Shown: piece after piece, positions 51,325-59,077 of the stretch
Layout: every line of letters starts with the position of its first letter
Numbering within the stretch: position 1 is the first letter of the stretch
NCBI RefSeq assembly: GCF_021730615.1
Contig: NZ_JAJLMN010000001.1
Span: forward strand, 2,987,501-3,051,500
DNA length: 64,000 nucleotides
From: Lichenibacterium dinghuense
Lineage (GTDB): Bacteria > Pseudomonadota > Alphaproteobacteria > Rhizobiales > Beijerinckiaceae
Reading direction: 5' to 3'
Notes under the pieces: model-generated
What the model saw: the letters and a program-made list of their open reading frames with translations, nothing else
Database searches by the model: none
What the model was told of the DNA's origin: nothing
Made by a program: the position numbers and the translations under genes

Positions 51325-51606
51325 TCACAGCCGCTCCCACCCCCGCTGCCGCCACCGGACGTCGAGCTCGGCCCGGCCCGGCCGCTCGTGCGGCGCCACG
51401 TCGGAGCGCGTGAGCCCGATGTCGGCGAGCTGGCGGTCGCTGAGGCTCGACGCCCGCGCCTCGCGCGGCCGCAGGAGCGCGCGCAGCGCCACCAGCGGCA
51501 GCACGACAAAAGCCGCGCGCAGGGCGAAGCGGGCGGCGGCGAGGGCCATCCGGCCCGCTTCGGCGCGGCGCGGCGCGACGCCGGTCGAATGCCGTGCCTG
51601 TTCCAT
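51325..51606 (-). CDS. DUF1127 (YjiS-like) domain protein
   Basis: Ninety-three residues. The hydrophobic helix (20-45) is followed by the DUF1127 signature LSDRQLADIGLTRSDV and a charged tail. In Agrobacterium and relatives DUF1127 proteins bind RNA and affect phosphate/carbon regulation and sRNA turnover; that activity here is inference. The gene stands alone on the minus strand, divergent from the aldo/keto reductase. Confidence 0.85.
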   Translation of the reverse strand: MEQARHSTGVAPRRAEAGRMALAAARFALRAAFVVLPLVALRALLRPREARASSLSDRQLADIGLTRSDVAPHERPGRAELDVRWRQRGWERL

Positions 51607-51852
51607 GGGGGGCCGTCCTCTCGCGCCGTCGCACCGGGGACGCGAAAGGTGACCTCGATCTCCGCCCGAATCCAACGAAGAGGCGTGATGGGCCGGACCA
51701 TGCGGCGCGATCGGAGGGGCCGCCGAAGCCCCGCGCCGCGACGGCCCGATCGATCCGATCCGGCGATGGGCGGCGATCACGGCCGACGCATCGTCGGGAC
51801 CCCGCCGGCGACGGACGGCGTTGTCCGACGAATAGGATGCGAGGACAACGCC

Positions 51853-52881
51853 ATGGAATACCGCCGCCTGGGAGCTTCGGGCTTCACCGTGCCGGCCTTG
51901 AGCTTCGGGACCGGGACCTTCGCGGGCCGGGGGGAGTTCTTCCAGGCCTGGGGCTCGACCGACGTCGCCGAGGCCCGCCGCCTGATCGACATCTGCCTCG
52001 ACGCGGGCCTCAACATGTTCGACACCGCCGACATCTACTCGGCCGGCGGCGCCGAGGAGGTGCTGGGCGAGGCCATCAAGGGCCGCCCGCGCGACGCGCT
52101 GATCGTCTCCACCAAGGCGACCTTCCGCTCGGGCGAGGCGCCGAACCAGGTCGGCTCGTCGCGCTACCACCTCGTGTCCACGGTCGAGAAGCAGCTGAAG
52201 CGCCTCGGCACCGACTATATCGACCTGTTCCAGCTGCACGGCTTCGACGCGCTGACGCCCGTCGAGGAGGTGCTGTCGACGCTGGACCTGCTCGTGCGGC
52301 AGGGCAAGATCCGCTACACCGGCGTATCGAACTTCTCCGGCTGGCACGTGATGAAGTCGCTCGCGGCGGCGGACCGGCACGGCTTCCCGCGCTACGTCGC
52401 CAACCAGACCTACTACTCGCTGGTGGGCCGCGACTATGAGTGGGAGCTGATGCCGCTCGGGCTCGACCAGGGGCTCGGCGCCGTGGTGTGGAGCCCGCTC
52501 GGCTGGGGCCGGCTCACCGGCAAGATCCGCCGCGGGGCGCCGCTGCCTGAGCGCAGCCGCCTGCACAAGACCGCCGACGCCGGCCCGCCGCTCGACGACG
52601 ACTACGTGTACAAGGTCGTGGACGCGCTCGATGCCGTCGCGGCCGAGACGGGCAAGAGCGTGCCGCAGGTGGCGCTGAACTGGGTGCTGGGCCGGCCCAC
52701 CGTGTCCACGGTGATCGTCGGCGCCCGCAACGAGGAGCAGCTCCGCCAGAACCTCGGCGCGGTGGGCTGGACGCTGACGCCCGAGCAGGTCAAGCGCCTC
52801 GACGAGGCCTCCGCCAGGCCGGCCGCCTATCCCTATTGGCACCAGGCGGGCTTCGCCGAGCGCAACCCGTCCCCGGTGTGA
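51853..52881 (+). CDS. Aldo/keto reductase
   Basis: A 342-residue NADPH-dependent reductase of the YajO/voltage-channel beta-subunit branch. MFDTADIYSAGGAEEVLGEA holds the catalytic Asp and Tyr (near 52 and 57), VSTKATF the Lys, and DLFQLHGFDALTPVEE the His. The C-terminal block QVALNWVLGRPTVSTVIVGA binds the cofactor. GCGAGGACAACGCC precedes the ATG. The substrate is unknown. The palindromic repeat at 52933 follows. Confidence 0.94.
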   Translation: MEYRRLGASGFTVPALSFGTGTFAGRGEFFQAWGSTDVAEARRLIDICLDAGLNMFDTADIYSAGGAEEVLGEAIKGRPRDALIVSTKATFRSGEAPNQVGSSRYHLVSTVEKQLKRLGTDYIDLFQLHGFDALTPVEEVLSTLDLLVRQGKIRYTGVSNFSGWHVMKSLAAADRHGFPRYVANQTYYSLVGRDYEWELMPLGLDQGLGAVVWSPLGWGRLTGKIRRGAPLPERSRLHKTADAGPPLDDDYVYKVVDALDAVAAETGKSVPQVALNWVLGRPTVSTVIVGARNEEQLRQNLGAVGWTLTPEQVKRLDEASARPAAYPYWHQAGFAERNPSPV

Positions 52882-52932
52882 GGGCGGGTTCCGATCTTCG
52901 GCGCCGGAAGGGTCCCGGCGCCGGCCCATCCA

Positions 52933-53058
52933 CCGTCGTCGCGAGCGCAGCGAAGCGCGATCGAGGCCGCGGGGCGCCACCGCGGGACCGCGGTCGTCGC
53001 GGGCCCGCGTCGGCCTGACCGGGCAGGCTGGATCGCTTCGCTGCGCTCGCGATGACGG
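52933..53058. repeat. Palindromic intergenic repeat (second copy, well preserved)
   Basis: Left arm TCGTCGCGAGCGCAGCGAAG near 52936-52955 and right arm CTTCGCTGCGCTCGCGATGA near 53036-53055 are almost perfect inverted copies about 80 bases apart, with GATC on the inner side of each. This is the same element as at 3157-3270. No gene in 52882-53093. Confidence 0.82.
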
Positions 53059-53093
53059 CGGAGAGTCCGTAGCCCTGTCGTTTGCGCGCGGCC

Positions 53094-53354
53094 TCACCGC
53101 TCCCGGAACTGCGCCACGTGGTGCAGCTCGACGCGGGGGATCTCCCCCTCGTCGTGGAGCCAGCTCGCGATGGCCTCGAACAGCGCCCGGTGGCGCTGGA
53201 AGCGGTCGACCAGCGGATCGTCCTCGCCGTCGTCGAGGTCCTCGATGGCGGCCTCGTCGACGTAGCAGTCGACCTCCGCCTCGCCCTCCCGCATGGTGAA
53301 GCGGACCTCGAAGCGCTCCTCCTCGGCGGGGAGCCGCGTCGGCTTCAACGGCAT
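53094..53354 (-). CDS. DUF1488-like small protein
   Basis: Eighty-six residues with EERFEVRFTMREGEAEVDCY, VDEAAIEDLDDGED and FQRHRALFEAIASWLHDEGE. The order of beta-hairpin, 'v-C-y-v-d-e-A', acidic loop and helix with 'F-x-x-h-r' recalls DUF1488 but the match is by eye only. Function unknown. The start is ATG 53354; the frame extends upstream without support. Confidence 0.65.
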   Translation of the reverse strand: MPLKPTRLPAEEERFEVRFTMREGEAEVDCYVDEAAIEDLDDGEDDPLVDRFQRHRALFEAIASWLHDEGEIPRVELHHVAQFRER

Positions 53355-53422
53355 GGTGGCGACCCTCGCGATGCTGGTGGTGCCGCTGGGTAGCACGGCG
53401 CAAGGCCGTGGGGGAGGACGAC

Positions 53423-53722
53423 ATGCTGCTGATCGTCGGGACGGTGCGGCTGCCCCCGGGCGGCCTCGAGGCGGCCCGGCCCGCCATGGCGCGGATGGTC
53501 GAAGCGAGCCGCGCCGAGCCGGGCTGCCGCGCCTATTCCTACGCCGAGGACCTGCTCGACCCCGGCCTGATCCGCGTGACGGAGGTGTGGGACGACCGGG
53601 CGTCGCTGGACGCCCATTTCGCGAGCCCGCACATCGCGGAATGGCGCGCCGCCTGGGCCCGGCTCGGCATCCACGGCCGCGACCTCACGCTCCACGAGGT
53701 CGCGTCCTCGGGGCCGACCTGA
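53423..53722 (+). CDS. ABM-domain monooxygenase-like protein
   Basis: A 99-residue antibiotic-biosynthesis-monooxygenase fold protein (putative quinol monooxygenase). MLLIVGTVRLPPGGLEAARP, EPGCRAYSYAEDLLDPGLIR and VWDDRASLDAHFASPHIAEW are the standard dimeric ferredoxin-like blocks. GGGGAGG six bases before ATG 53423 fixes the start against GTG 53408. The substrate is unknown; quinone protection is a common guess. Confidence 0.85.
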   Translation: MLLIVGTVRLPPGGLEAARPAMARMVEASRAEPGCRAYSYAEDLLDPGLIRVTEVWDDRASLDAHFASPHIAEWRAAWARLGIHGRDLTLHEVASSGPT

Positions 53723-53786
53723 GGTCGCAGCCGGGGTCGATCCCGTGTAGGACAGGCGGCACCGAACGACCCGCCGGAGCCCGCTC

Positions 53787-54572
53787 ATGTCCCTCACGTC
53801 CCGCAACGCCCTCGTCACCGGCTCGACCAGCGGCATCGGCCTCGCGGTCGCGCGCGCCCTGGCCAGGGAGGGCGCGGGCGTGATGCTCAACGGCTTCGGC
53901 GACCCCGAGGCCATCGAGGCGACCCGCGCCGGCCTTGCCGCCGAGTTCGGCACCACGGTGCTGTATTCGCCCGCCGACATGTCGAGGCCCGCCGAGATCG
54001 CCGCCATGGTGCGCGAGGCCGAGGAGAAGCTCGGCTCGGTCGACGTGCTGGTCAACAACGCCGGCATCCAGCGCGTGTCGCCCATCGAGGACTTCCCGCC
54101 GGAGTCCTGGGACGCCATCATCGCGATCAACCTCAGCTCCGCCTTCCACACGATGCGGGCCGCCATCCCCGGCATGAAGGCGCGCCGCTGGGGCCGCATC
54201 ATCAACACGGCCTCGGCGCACTCGCTCGTGGCCTCGCCCTTCAAGGCGGCCTACGTGGCGGCCAAGCACGGCGTCGCGGGGCTGACCAAGACGGCCGCGC
54301 TGGAGCTCGCCACGCACGGCGTCACGGCCAACTGCATCTCGCCCGGCTACGTGTGGACGCCGCTCGTCGAGCGGCAGATCCCCGACACCATGAAGGCGCG
54401 GGGCATGACCGAGGAGCAGGTCATCCGGGACGTGGTGCTGGCGGCGCAGCCCACCAAGCAGTTCGTCACGGTGGAGCAGGTGGCCTCGCTGGCGGTCTAC
54501 CTCGCCTCGGACGCGGCCTCGCAGATCACCGGCGCCAACCTGTCGATGGACGGCGGCTGGACCGCCGCGTGA
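53787..54572 (+). CDS. 3-Hydroxybutyrate dehydrogenase
   Basis: A 261-residue short-chain dehydrogenase that oxidises 3-hydroxybutyrate to acetoacetate, the last step of PHB use. NALVTGSTSGIGLAVARALA is the NAD loop; VLVNNAGIQRVSPIEDFP, and the YVAAKHG active site (Y-x-x-x-K) are present. The fingerprint of this enzyme is in SPGYVWTPLVERQIPD and VVLAAQPTKQFVTVEQVASL. With the phasins and PHA-system protein further on, it supports PHA storage in this organism. Confidence 0.93.
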   Translation: MSLTSRNALVTGSTSGIGLAVARALAREGAGVMLNGFGDPEAIEATRAGLAAEFGTTVLYSPADMSRPAEIAAMVREAEEKLGSVDVLVNNAGIQRVSPIEDFPPESWDAIIAINLSSAFHTMRAAIPGMKARRWGRIINTASAHSLVASPFKAAYVAAKHGVAGLTKTAALELATHGVTANCISPGYVWTPLVERQIPDTMKARGMTEEQVIRDVVLAAQPTKQFVTVEQVASLAVYLASDAASQITGANLSMDGGWTAA

Positions 54573-54645
54573 TTCCGCCGTGGGCCGCGAACCGGAACCG
54601 CTCTCCGGGCATTGACAAAAGGTAAACGCCCCGGAGCCGCCCGCC

Positions 54646-54846
54646 TTGACGTTCATCGCTCCCGCCCATCCCGCCGACCCCCGCGGCGCCCCGTTCTTCT
54701 TCGGCCGCAAGACGGCCAGGCCGAAGGACCGGCTGCGGATCGGCGACGAGGACGGGGCGCGGCGCGCGCTCGGCTCCGACGGGTCCGCGCTGCCCGCCTC
54801 CCCCCGGGTGTCGATCGAGCACCTGGCCCGCATCGCCCTGGGCTGA
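54646..54846 (+). CDS. Small hypothetical protein, TTG start
   Basis: Sixty-six residues reading MTFIAPAHPADPRGAPFFFG then RKTARPKDRLRIGDEDGARR. GGAG lies 10 bases before TTG 54646. The frame is short and Pro/Arg-rich, so a chance frame is possible, but the Phe/Lys content is not what a GC shadow gives. No family recognised. Confidence 0.42.
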   Translation: MTFIAPAHPADPRGAPFFFGRKTARPKDRLRIGDEDGARRALGSDGSALPASPRVSIEHLARIALG

Positions 54847-54971
54847 TCCCCGTCCGCACAGCGGCGGCTCCGAGCCAGCAGAGCCCCGTGTCTCCGTCGC
54901 CGTGTTCGTCGCTCGATGCGAGGAGACGCGATCGGAAAGACAGTGGAACTCGACGTCCTCGGTGTCGCCCG

Positions 54972-55295
54972 TCAGGAACCGAGCGGCCCGAAGAAGCAGT
55001 ACACGTCCGAGAAGGAGCCCTTCCCGAGATCCCGGTAGAAGACCCACCAGTCGCCGTCCTGGGACGGCAGCAGGCGGTCGTCGGCGATCACGCGCGGGTA
55101 TCCGTCCACGCGATAGCCGCCGTCGACGCGGTGGACCTGATCGGGGCTCAGGTGGTGGACGTCCGCGACCCCGCAGCACTGCACCTTGACCCAGGCCGGC
55201 ACCGGCGAGCCGTCGGCCAGGACGTCGTGGGCGCGGGCGGGCGGCGCCCAGGCGAGGACGGCGGCGGACAGACCGATCAGGCTGCGAGGGACCAT
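54972..55295 (-). CDS. Secreted protein with a Cys pair, function unknown
   Basis: A 107-residue protein. Signal peptide MVPRSLIGLSAAVLAWAPPA cut after ARA. The mature part reads HDVLADGSPVPAWVKVQCCG, DGYPRVIADDRLLPSQDGDW and ends DVYCFFGPLGS. Three Cys and many aromatic residues suggest a compact periplasmic fold. I have no family name. In related genomes similar short exported proteins with 'WVK-CCG' occur, but this is recollection. Confidence 0.75.
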   Translation of the reverse strand: MVPRSLIGLSAAVLAWAPPARAHDVLADGSPVPAWVKVQCCGVADVHHLSPDQVHRVDGGYRVDGYPRVIADDRLLPSQDGDWWVFYRDLGKGSFSDVYCFFGPLGS

Positions 55296-55454
55296 GAGGC
55301 GACCTCCGGCGACGGCATCGACGCGCACACTCAGGACGCGGCCAGGGCGCGCGTCCACAACCTATGACACGGCCGGCGCCCGGGGAGCGCGGAAGCTCGG
55401 CCATCCGCTGCTCCGTATCGCCGCAGGCCCGGCTCCGCCGCCCGGCCGCCGCCC

Positions 55455-56951
55455 CTATTCGGCCTCCGACGCCGCCAGCCCGCCGCGGCTCTGCGCCCCC
55501 CAGCTCGTGCTGCCGGTGAGATAGACGACCCAGCCCGCCGCGGCGCCGAGATGGCGCAGGATCTGGAAGCAGAAGGGCTCGACGAGGCTCGCCAGCACCG
55601 CGGCGGGCAGGCTCGTGCGGGCGCGCACCCCGAGCCAGCGGCGGAACAGCCACACCGACCAGACGTGGAAGCCGAGGTCGAGCGCGATCTTGGCGCCGAT
55701 CACCGCCGACACCGAGAAGGCCACGCCGACACGCCCCGTCACGATGTAGTCGATCAGGATCGCCGCCGCGGTCAGCCCGTAGATCGGCTGCAGCGTGTCG
55801 GCCGCCTTGACGGGCAGCATGGCGAGGCCGAGCCGGCCGTAGCGCGGGTTGCCGATCATGTCGCGGTACCAGGTCTGCGTCTGCAGGAAGCCGCCGAACC
55901 AGCGCCGCCGCTGGCGCAGGAAGGCGCCGAGCGTCGCCGGCGCCTCCGTGCGGGCGCGGGCCGCGCCCAGCACCGCCGTGGTCCAGCCGCGGCCCGTGAG
56001 CGTGCCGTGGCGCTTCAGGCGGTGGATCAGCTCGTAGTCCTCGACGAGGCAGTCGGCGTCGAAGCCGCCCACCTCCACCAGCGCCGCGCGGCGGAAGCCC
56101 GCGAAGGCGCCCGAGATCAGCAGCAGGCTGTCCATGCGCGACCAGGCGAAGCGCGACAGGAAGTTGCGCAGGTACTCGTAGGTCTGGAACCATTCGAACA
56201 AGCGGCCGGACACGGTGGCGGCGCAGACGGGCAGCAGCACGCCCGTCGCGGCCACGAGGCGCGGGTCGGCCGCGAAGGCGCCGCGCATGGCCCCGATGGC
56301 GCCCTGGTCGAGCAGCGTGTCGGCGTCCACCGTCAGCACGACCTCCTCGTCGAGCAGCTCCATGGCGCGGTTCAGCGCCGCCGACTTGCCGCCGTGCGGC
56401 AGGCGCAGCCAGCTCAGGCGCGGGTCGACGCGGCCCGGGCCGCCGAGCAGCCCCACCTCCGGCACCGGCAGCCCGTAGCGCCCGGCGAGGAGCCGCACGG
56501 TGCGCTCCCCCGAGCCGTCGTCGGCCACCAGCACGCGGTCGGGCGGGTCGGACTGGGCCAGCAGCGCGTCGAGCGTCGCCGCCAGCACCGCGTCCTCGTC
56601 GTGCGCCGCCACCACGACGGCGAGGGACGGGCGGGACGCCGCCGCAGGATCCGCCCCGCCTGCGCCGCCGCCCCTGGCGAGCGGCAGGGTCTTCCAGAAC
56701 ACGAACAGCAGCAGCGCCGTGTCGTAGGCGATGTAGAGCAGCCCCGCCGCCCAGGACCAAAGCCCGTCCGGCAGGAAGGCCCGCACGAGCAGCGCGACCC
56801 ACAGCAGCGTCAGGCCGCCGTGGATGAGCGCCGCCGGCCAGGCGACGCCGGGCGGCGGGGCGTAGCGGGGCGAGATGCGCCGCCGCGTCGCCTCGAAGGT
56901 CTCCGCGGGGACGGGAGGCGCCGGGGGGCGCGGCGCGAGGGCGATGGACAT
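55455..56951 (-). CDS. Membrane glycosyltransferase family 2 (PgaC/BcsA-like)
   Basis: A 498-residue processive-type glycosyltransferase. Two N-terminal helices (40-90), a GT-A domain with VVVAAHDEDAVLAATLDALL, VLVADDGSGERTVRLLAGRY, VVLTVDADTLLDQGAIGAMR (DxD near 205), CLVEDYELIHRLKRHGT (ED) and LRQRRRWFGGFLQTQTWYRD (QxxRW-type near 346), then three or four C-terminal helices. It resembles poly-beta-GlcNAc or cellulose-type synthases, but no partner subunits lie beside it. The product is unknown. Confidence 0.93.
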   Translation of the reverse strand: MSIALAPRPPAPPVPAETFEATRRRISPRYAPPPGVAWPAALIHGGLTLLWVALLVRAFLPDGLWSWAAGLLYIAYDTALLLFVFWKTLPLARGGGAGGADPAAASRPSLAVVVAAHDEDAVLAATLDALLAQSDPPDRVLVADDGSGERTVRLLAGRYGLPVPEVGLLGGPGRVDPRLSWLRLPHGGKSAALNRAMELLDEEVVLTVDADTLLDQGAIGAMRGAFAADPRLVAATGVLLPVCAATVSGRLFEWFQTYEYLRNFLSRFAWSRMDSLLLISGAFAGFRRAALVEVGGFDADCLVEDYELIHRLKRHGTLTGRGWTTAVLGAARARTEAPATLGAFLRQRRRWFGGFLQTQTWYRDMIGNPRYGRLGLAMLPVKAADTLQPIYGLTAAAILIDYIVTGRVGVAFSVSAVIGAKIALDLGFHVWSVWLFRRWLGVRARTSLPAAVLASLVEPFCFQILRHLGAAAGWVVYLTGSTSWGAQSRGGLAASEAE

Positions 56952-57086
56952 GGGCGGATCTGGACCGGGTTGGGCGTCAGCCGACAGGCGCGAAACGCCA
57001 CAGCGGGCGCCGCAGCAGCCTTAGCTCTCCCAAAGAGGCGGGATCGCGGTATTGTCCCGCCGACGTGACCGATTCAAGGGGACGCC

Positions 57087-57668
57087 GTGTCGATCGCCGT
57101 GCGCCAGCACCAGGACTATGCCCGCTACACCCGCACCGCCATGGCGCTGCACTGGATCGTGGCGGTGCTGATCGTCGGCAACGTCGTCCTGGGCCTCGTG
57201 GCCGACGACCTGCCGGGCGACTGGATCCGCTCGGCCGTCGACACCCACAAGTCGGTCGGCCTCACCGTGCTGGGCCTGGCGGTGCTGCGCCTCCTGTGGC
57301 GCTTCGCCAACCCGCCGCCGCCCCTGCCGGACAGCTACTCGCCGCTGGAGCGGGTCGGCGCCCACGCGGCGCACCTCGCCCTCTACGCCCTGATCTTCGC
57401 CCTGCCGATCACGGGCTGGATCCACGACTCCGCCTGGAAGGGCGCGGCCACCCACCCGTTCCTGCTGTGGGGCGTGATCCCCCACGTGCGGATCGGCCCC
57501 ATCGAGACGCTCGACCCCGCCACCAAGGAGCGGATCCACTCGGTGTTCTTCGACTTCCACGTCTGGTGCGGCTACGCGCTCTACGCGCTGCTGGCGCTGC
57601 ACATCGTCGGCGCGCTGAAGCACCAGTTCTGGGACGGCGAGCCCGAACTCCAGCGCATGCTGCCCTGA
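57087..57668 (+). CDS. Cytochrome b561 (CybB-type)
   Basis: A 193-residue di-heme membrane cytochrome with four helices. Heme His candidates are in RTAMALHWIVAVLIVGNVVL, DTHKSVGLTVLGLAVLRLLW and YALLALHIVGALKHQFWDGE. Family members pass electrons from quinol or quench superoxide in the inner membrane. GTG 57087 is the start; AAGGGGACGCC precedes it. Divergent from the glycosyltransferase. Confidence 0.93.
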   Translation: MSIAVRQHQDYARYTRTAMALHWIVAVLIVGNVVLGLVADDLPGDWIRSAVDTHKSVGLTVLGLAVLRLLWRFANPPPPLPDSYSPLERVGAHAAHLALYALIFALPITGWIHDSAWKGAATHPFLLWGVIPHVRIGPIETLDPATKERIHSVFFDFHVWCGYALYALLALHIVGALKHQFWDGEPELQRMLP

Positions 57669-57680
57669 CCCACAGTCGGA

Positions 57681-57902
57681 TCAGTGGCTCGCGCCGGCGG
57701 TCTCGCGCTTGGTGCGGATGAGCATCCGGCAGCGCTCGTCGGCCTGTTTCAGGCGCTGGCGGGCCAGACGGCACTGCTTGCGGTATTCGGTGCGGCCCAG
57801 GATGGAGCGGCGCTCCTCGGGCAGGCTCTTCCACCAGTGTTCATTGCGGGACGCGGCGGAAAGCTCCTGTTGCGTTTTGGTCCATTCGGTCTGCCAATCC
57901 AT
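57681..57902 (-). CDS. Small charged helical protein
   Basis: Seventy-three residues, MDWQTEWTKTQQELSAASRN, EHWWKSLPEERRSILGRTEY and RLKQADERCRMLIRTKRETA. Predicted as two or three charged helices. The frame stays open upstream to 58211 but that stretch is Ala/Pro-rich shadow. The high Gln/Lys/Trp content supports a real gene. No family recognised. It converges on the cytochrome gene, 12 bases apart. Confidence 0.7.
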   Translation of the reverse strand: MDWQTEWTKTQQELSAASRNEHWWKSLPEERRSILGRTEYRKQCRLARQRLKQADERCRMLIRTKRETAGASH

Positions 57903-58241
57903 CGGATCCGGCTCCTGGCTCGGGGTCTTTGAGGCCAGGGCCGCAAAGGCGGTGCCAGGGAGCGCCGTGCCGGAGCGGGGCACCTCCATCGGACGGGCGG
58001 CGTTCGACAGATCTGGGAACCCGGATGCGGCACGCTCCGTCGAGGAGGGCGAGCCAGGGACCTCGAAGACCGCGGCGCCGTCGCCCGAGCCTCCGACGGC
58101 GACGCCCACATGCGCGAGCCGGTCGGCTGCGGGCACCGCGGCAGGACGCGGCGGCCCGGGGGCGACGTGAGCGCCACGCGCTGGCGCCGCCCGCTCATGA
58201 GCGGGGGCCAAGACTCTTTGAAGGGTGGACCCGGGGGGCCG
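57903..58241. other. Intergenic region, nothing recognised
   Basis: About 340 bases between two minus-strand genes. The open frames across it are GC-type shadows without a binding site or family resemblance. An N-terminal extension of the gene at 57681 is the only alternative, and I do not favour it. No repeat or RNA is seen. Confidence 0.4.
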
Positions 58242-58553
58242 CTATTTCTTCTCGAGGAGGAGCTGGCCCTTGTTCTCGATCAGGCCCTGCGCCTTGCGGG
58301 CCAGCATGGCCAACATCCAGGGCAGCTCCACGGCCAGCCTCACGTGATCCTCGGCGACGTCGATCTTGCCCGTCACGGTCTGGCCGACCGCGCTGACGCG
58401 GAAGTCGAGGTGCTGCCCGATCCACTGGCTGTCCAGCACGGCGAACTTGCCGGCGTACTGCTCCTTCAGCTGGTCGATCCCGGTGCGGAGCCGGCGCTGG
58501 GCCTCCGCGGCGCCGAGCTGGTGCGGGATGGAGACGACGAGCGGTTTGGTCAT
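58242..58553 (-). CDS. Polyhydroxyalkanoic acid system family protein
   Basis: A 103-residue protein. TKPLVVSIPHQLGAAEAQRR, LRTGIDQLKEQYAGKF, VLDSQWIGQHLDFRVSAVGQ and HVRLAVELPWMLAMLARKAQ match the small family labelled PHA system/granule region protein, an SRPBCC-like fold found near phasins. Its exact role is unknown. It fits with the phasins at 62684 and 63482 and the 3-hydroxybutyrate dehydrogenase at 53787. Confidence 0.88.
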   Translation of the reverse strand: MTKPLVVSIPHQLGAAEAQRRLRTGIDQLKEQYAGKFAVLDSQWIGQHLDFRVSAVGQTVTGKIDVAEDHVRLAVELPWMLAMLARKAQGLIENKGQLLLEKK

Positions 58554-58761
58554 GGAGCGGTCCCGGCGGGAGGGCGACGGGCGCTCATATAGGCGGGCCG
58601 GGGCGCCTTTCATACCAGCCGTCAGACATGCAGACGCATATCTGACGGATCACGCCGCACGGGCGGGGACGCGCCTTCGCGCTGGCCGAGGGTCAGGAGG
58701 TCCGACCCTCGATATCGCACCCGAGGCGATCCCGGGCACGGGGGGCCGGACCGCCGCCGCG

Positions 58762-58968
58762 TCACGCGACGCGGAGGGCGTCCGGCACGGTCGTCCGCCG
58801 GCGCAGGGCCTCGTCCTCCCGCATGAGGCGGCGCAGCAGCTCCTGCGCGGAGCGCCCGTCGAGGCCGCGGCGGTCGAGGTCGTCGATGATCTGGAGCTGC
58901 TGCTCGATCAGGAACCGGATGTTGTGGAATTCCCGCGCCAACATGCCGTCGTCACCCGTGCTGCGCAT
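58762..58968 (-). CDS. Small helical protein
   Basis: Sixty-eight residues, MRSTGDDGMLAREFHNIRFL, IEQQLQIIDDLDRRGLDGRS, AQELLRRLMREDEALRRRTT. Two amphipathic helices, likely a helical hairpin or coiled-coil dimer. It lies just after (3' of) the large histidine kinase on the same strand, 109 bases downstream, so it may be part of that transcript. Function unknown. Confidence 0.65.
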   Translation of the reverse strand: MRSTGDDGMLAREFHNIRFLIEQQLQIIDDLDRRGLDGRSAQELLRRLMREDEALRRRTTVPDALRVA

Positions 58969-59077
58969 GGCGGACCTCGTCGAGGGGCCGTTACGCCGGC
59001 GAATGTGTCCGGAAAGCCTTAAGGATGCCTTCAGCATGCGGGGCGCGGGGGCTTGCCGCGCCGGGATGCGCCTCCGC

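Noticed and set aside
57903-58211. Upstream extension of the small helical protein at 57681 to 176 residues
   Set aside because: The added part is Ala/Pro-rich with shadow-like composition, and the inner ATG at 57902 opens a clearly different, Gln/Lys/Trp-containing sequence.
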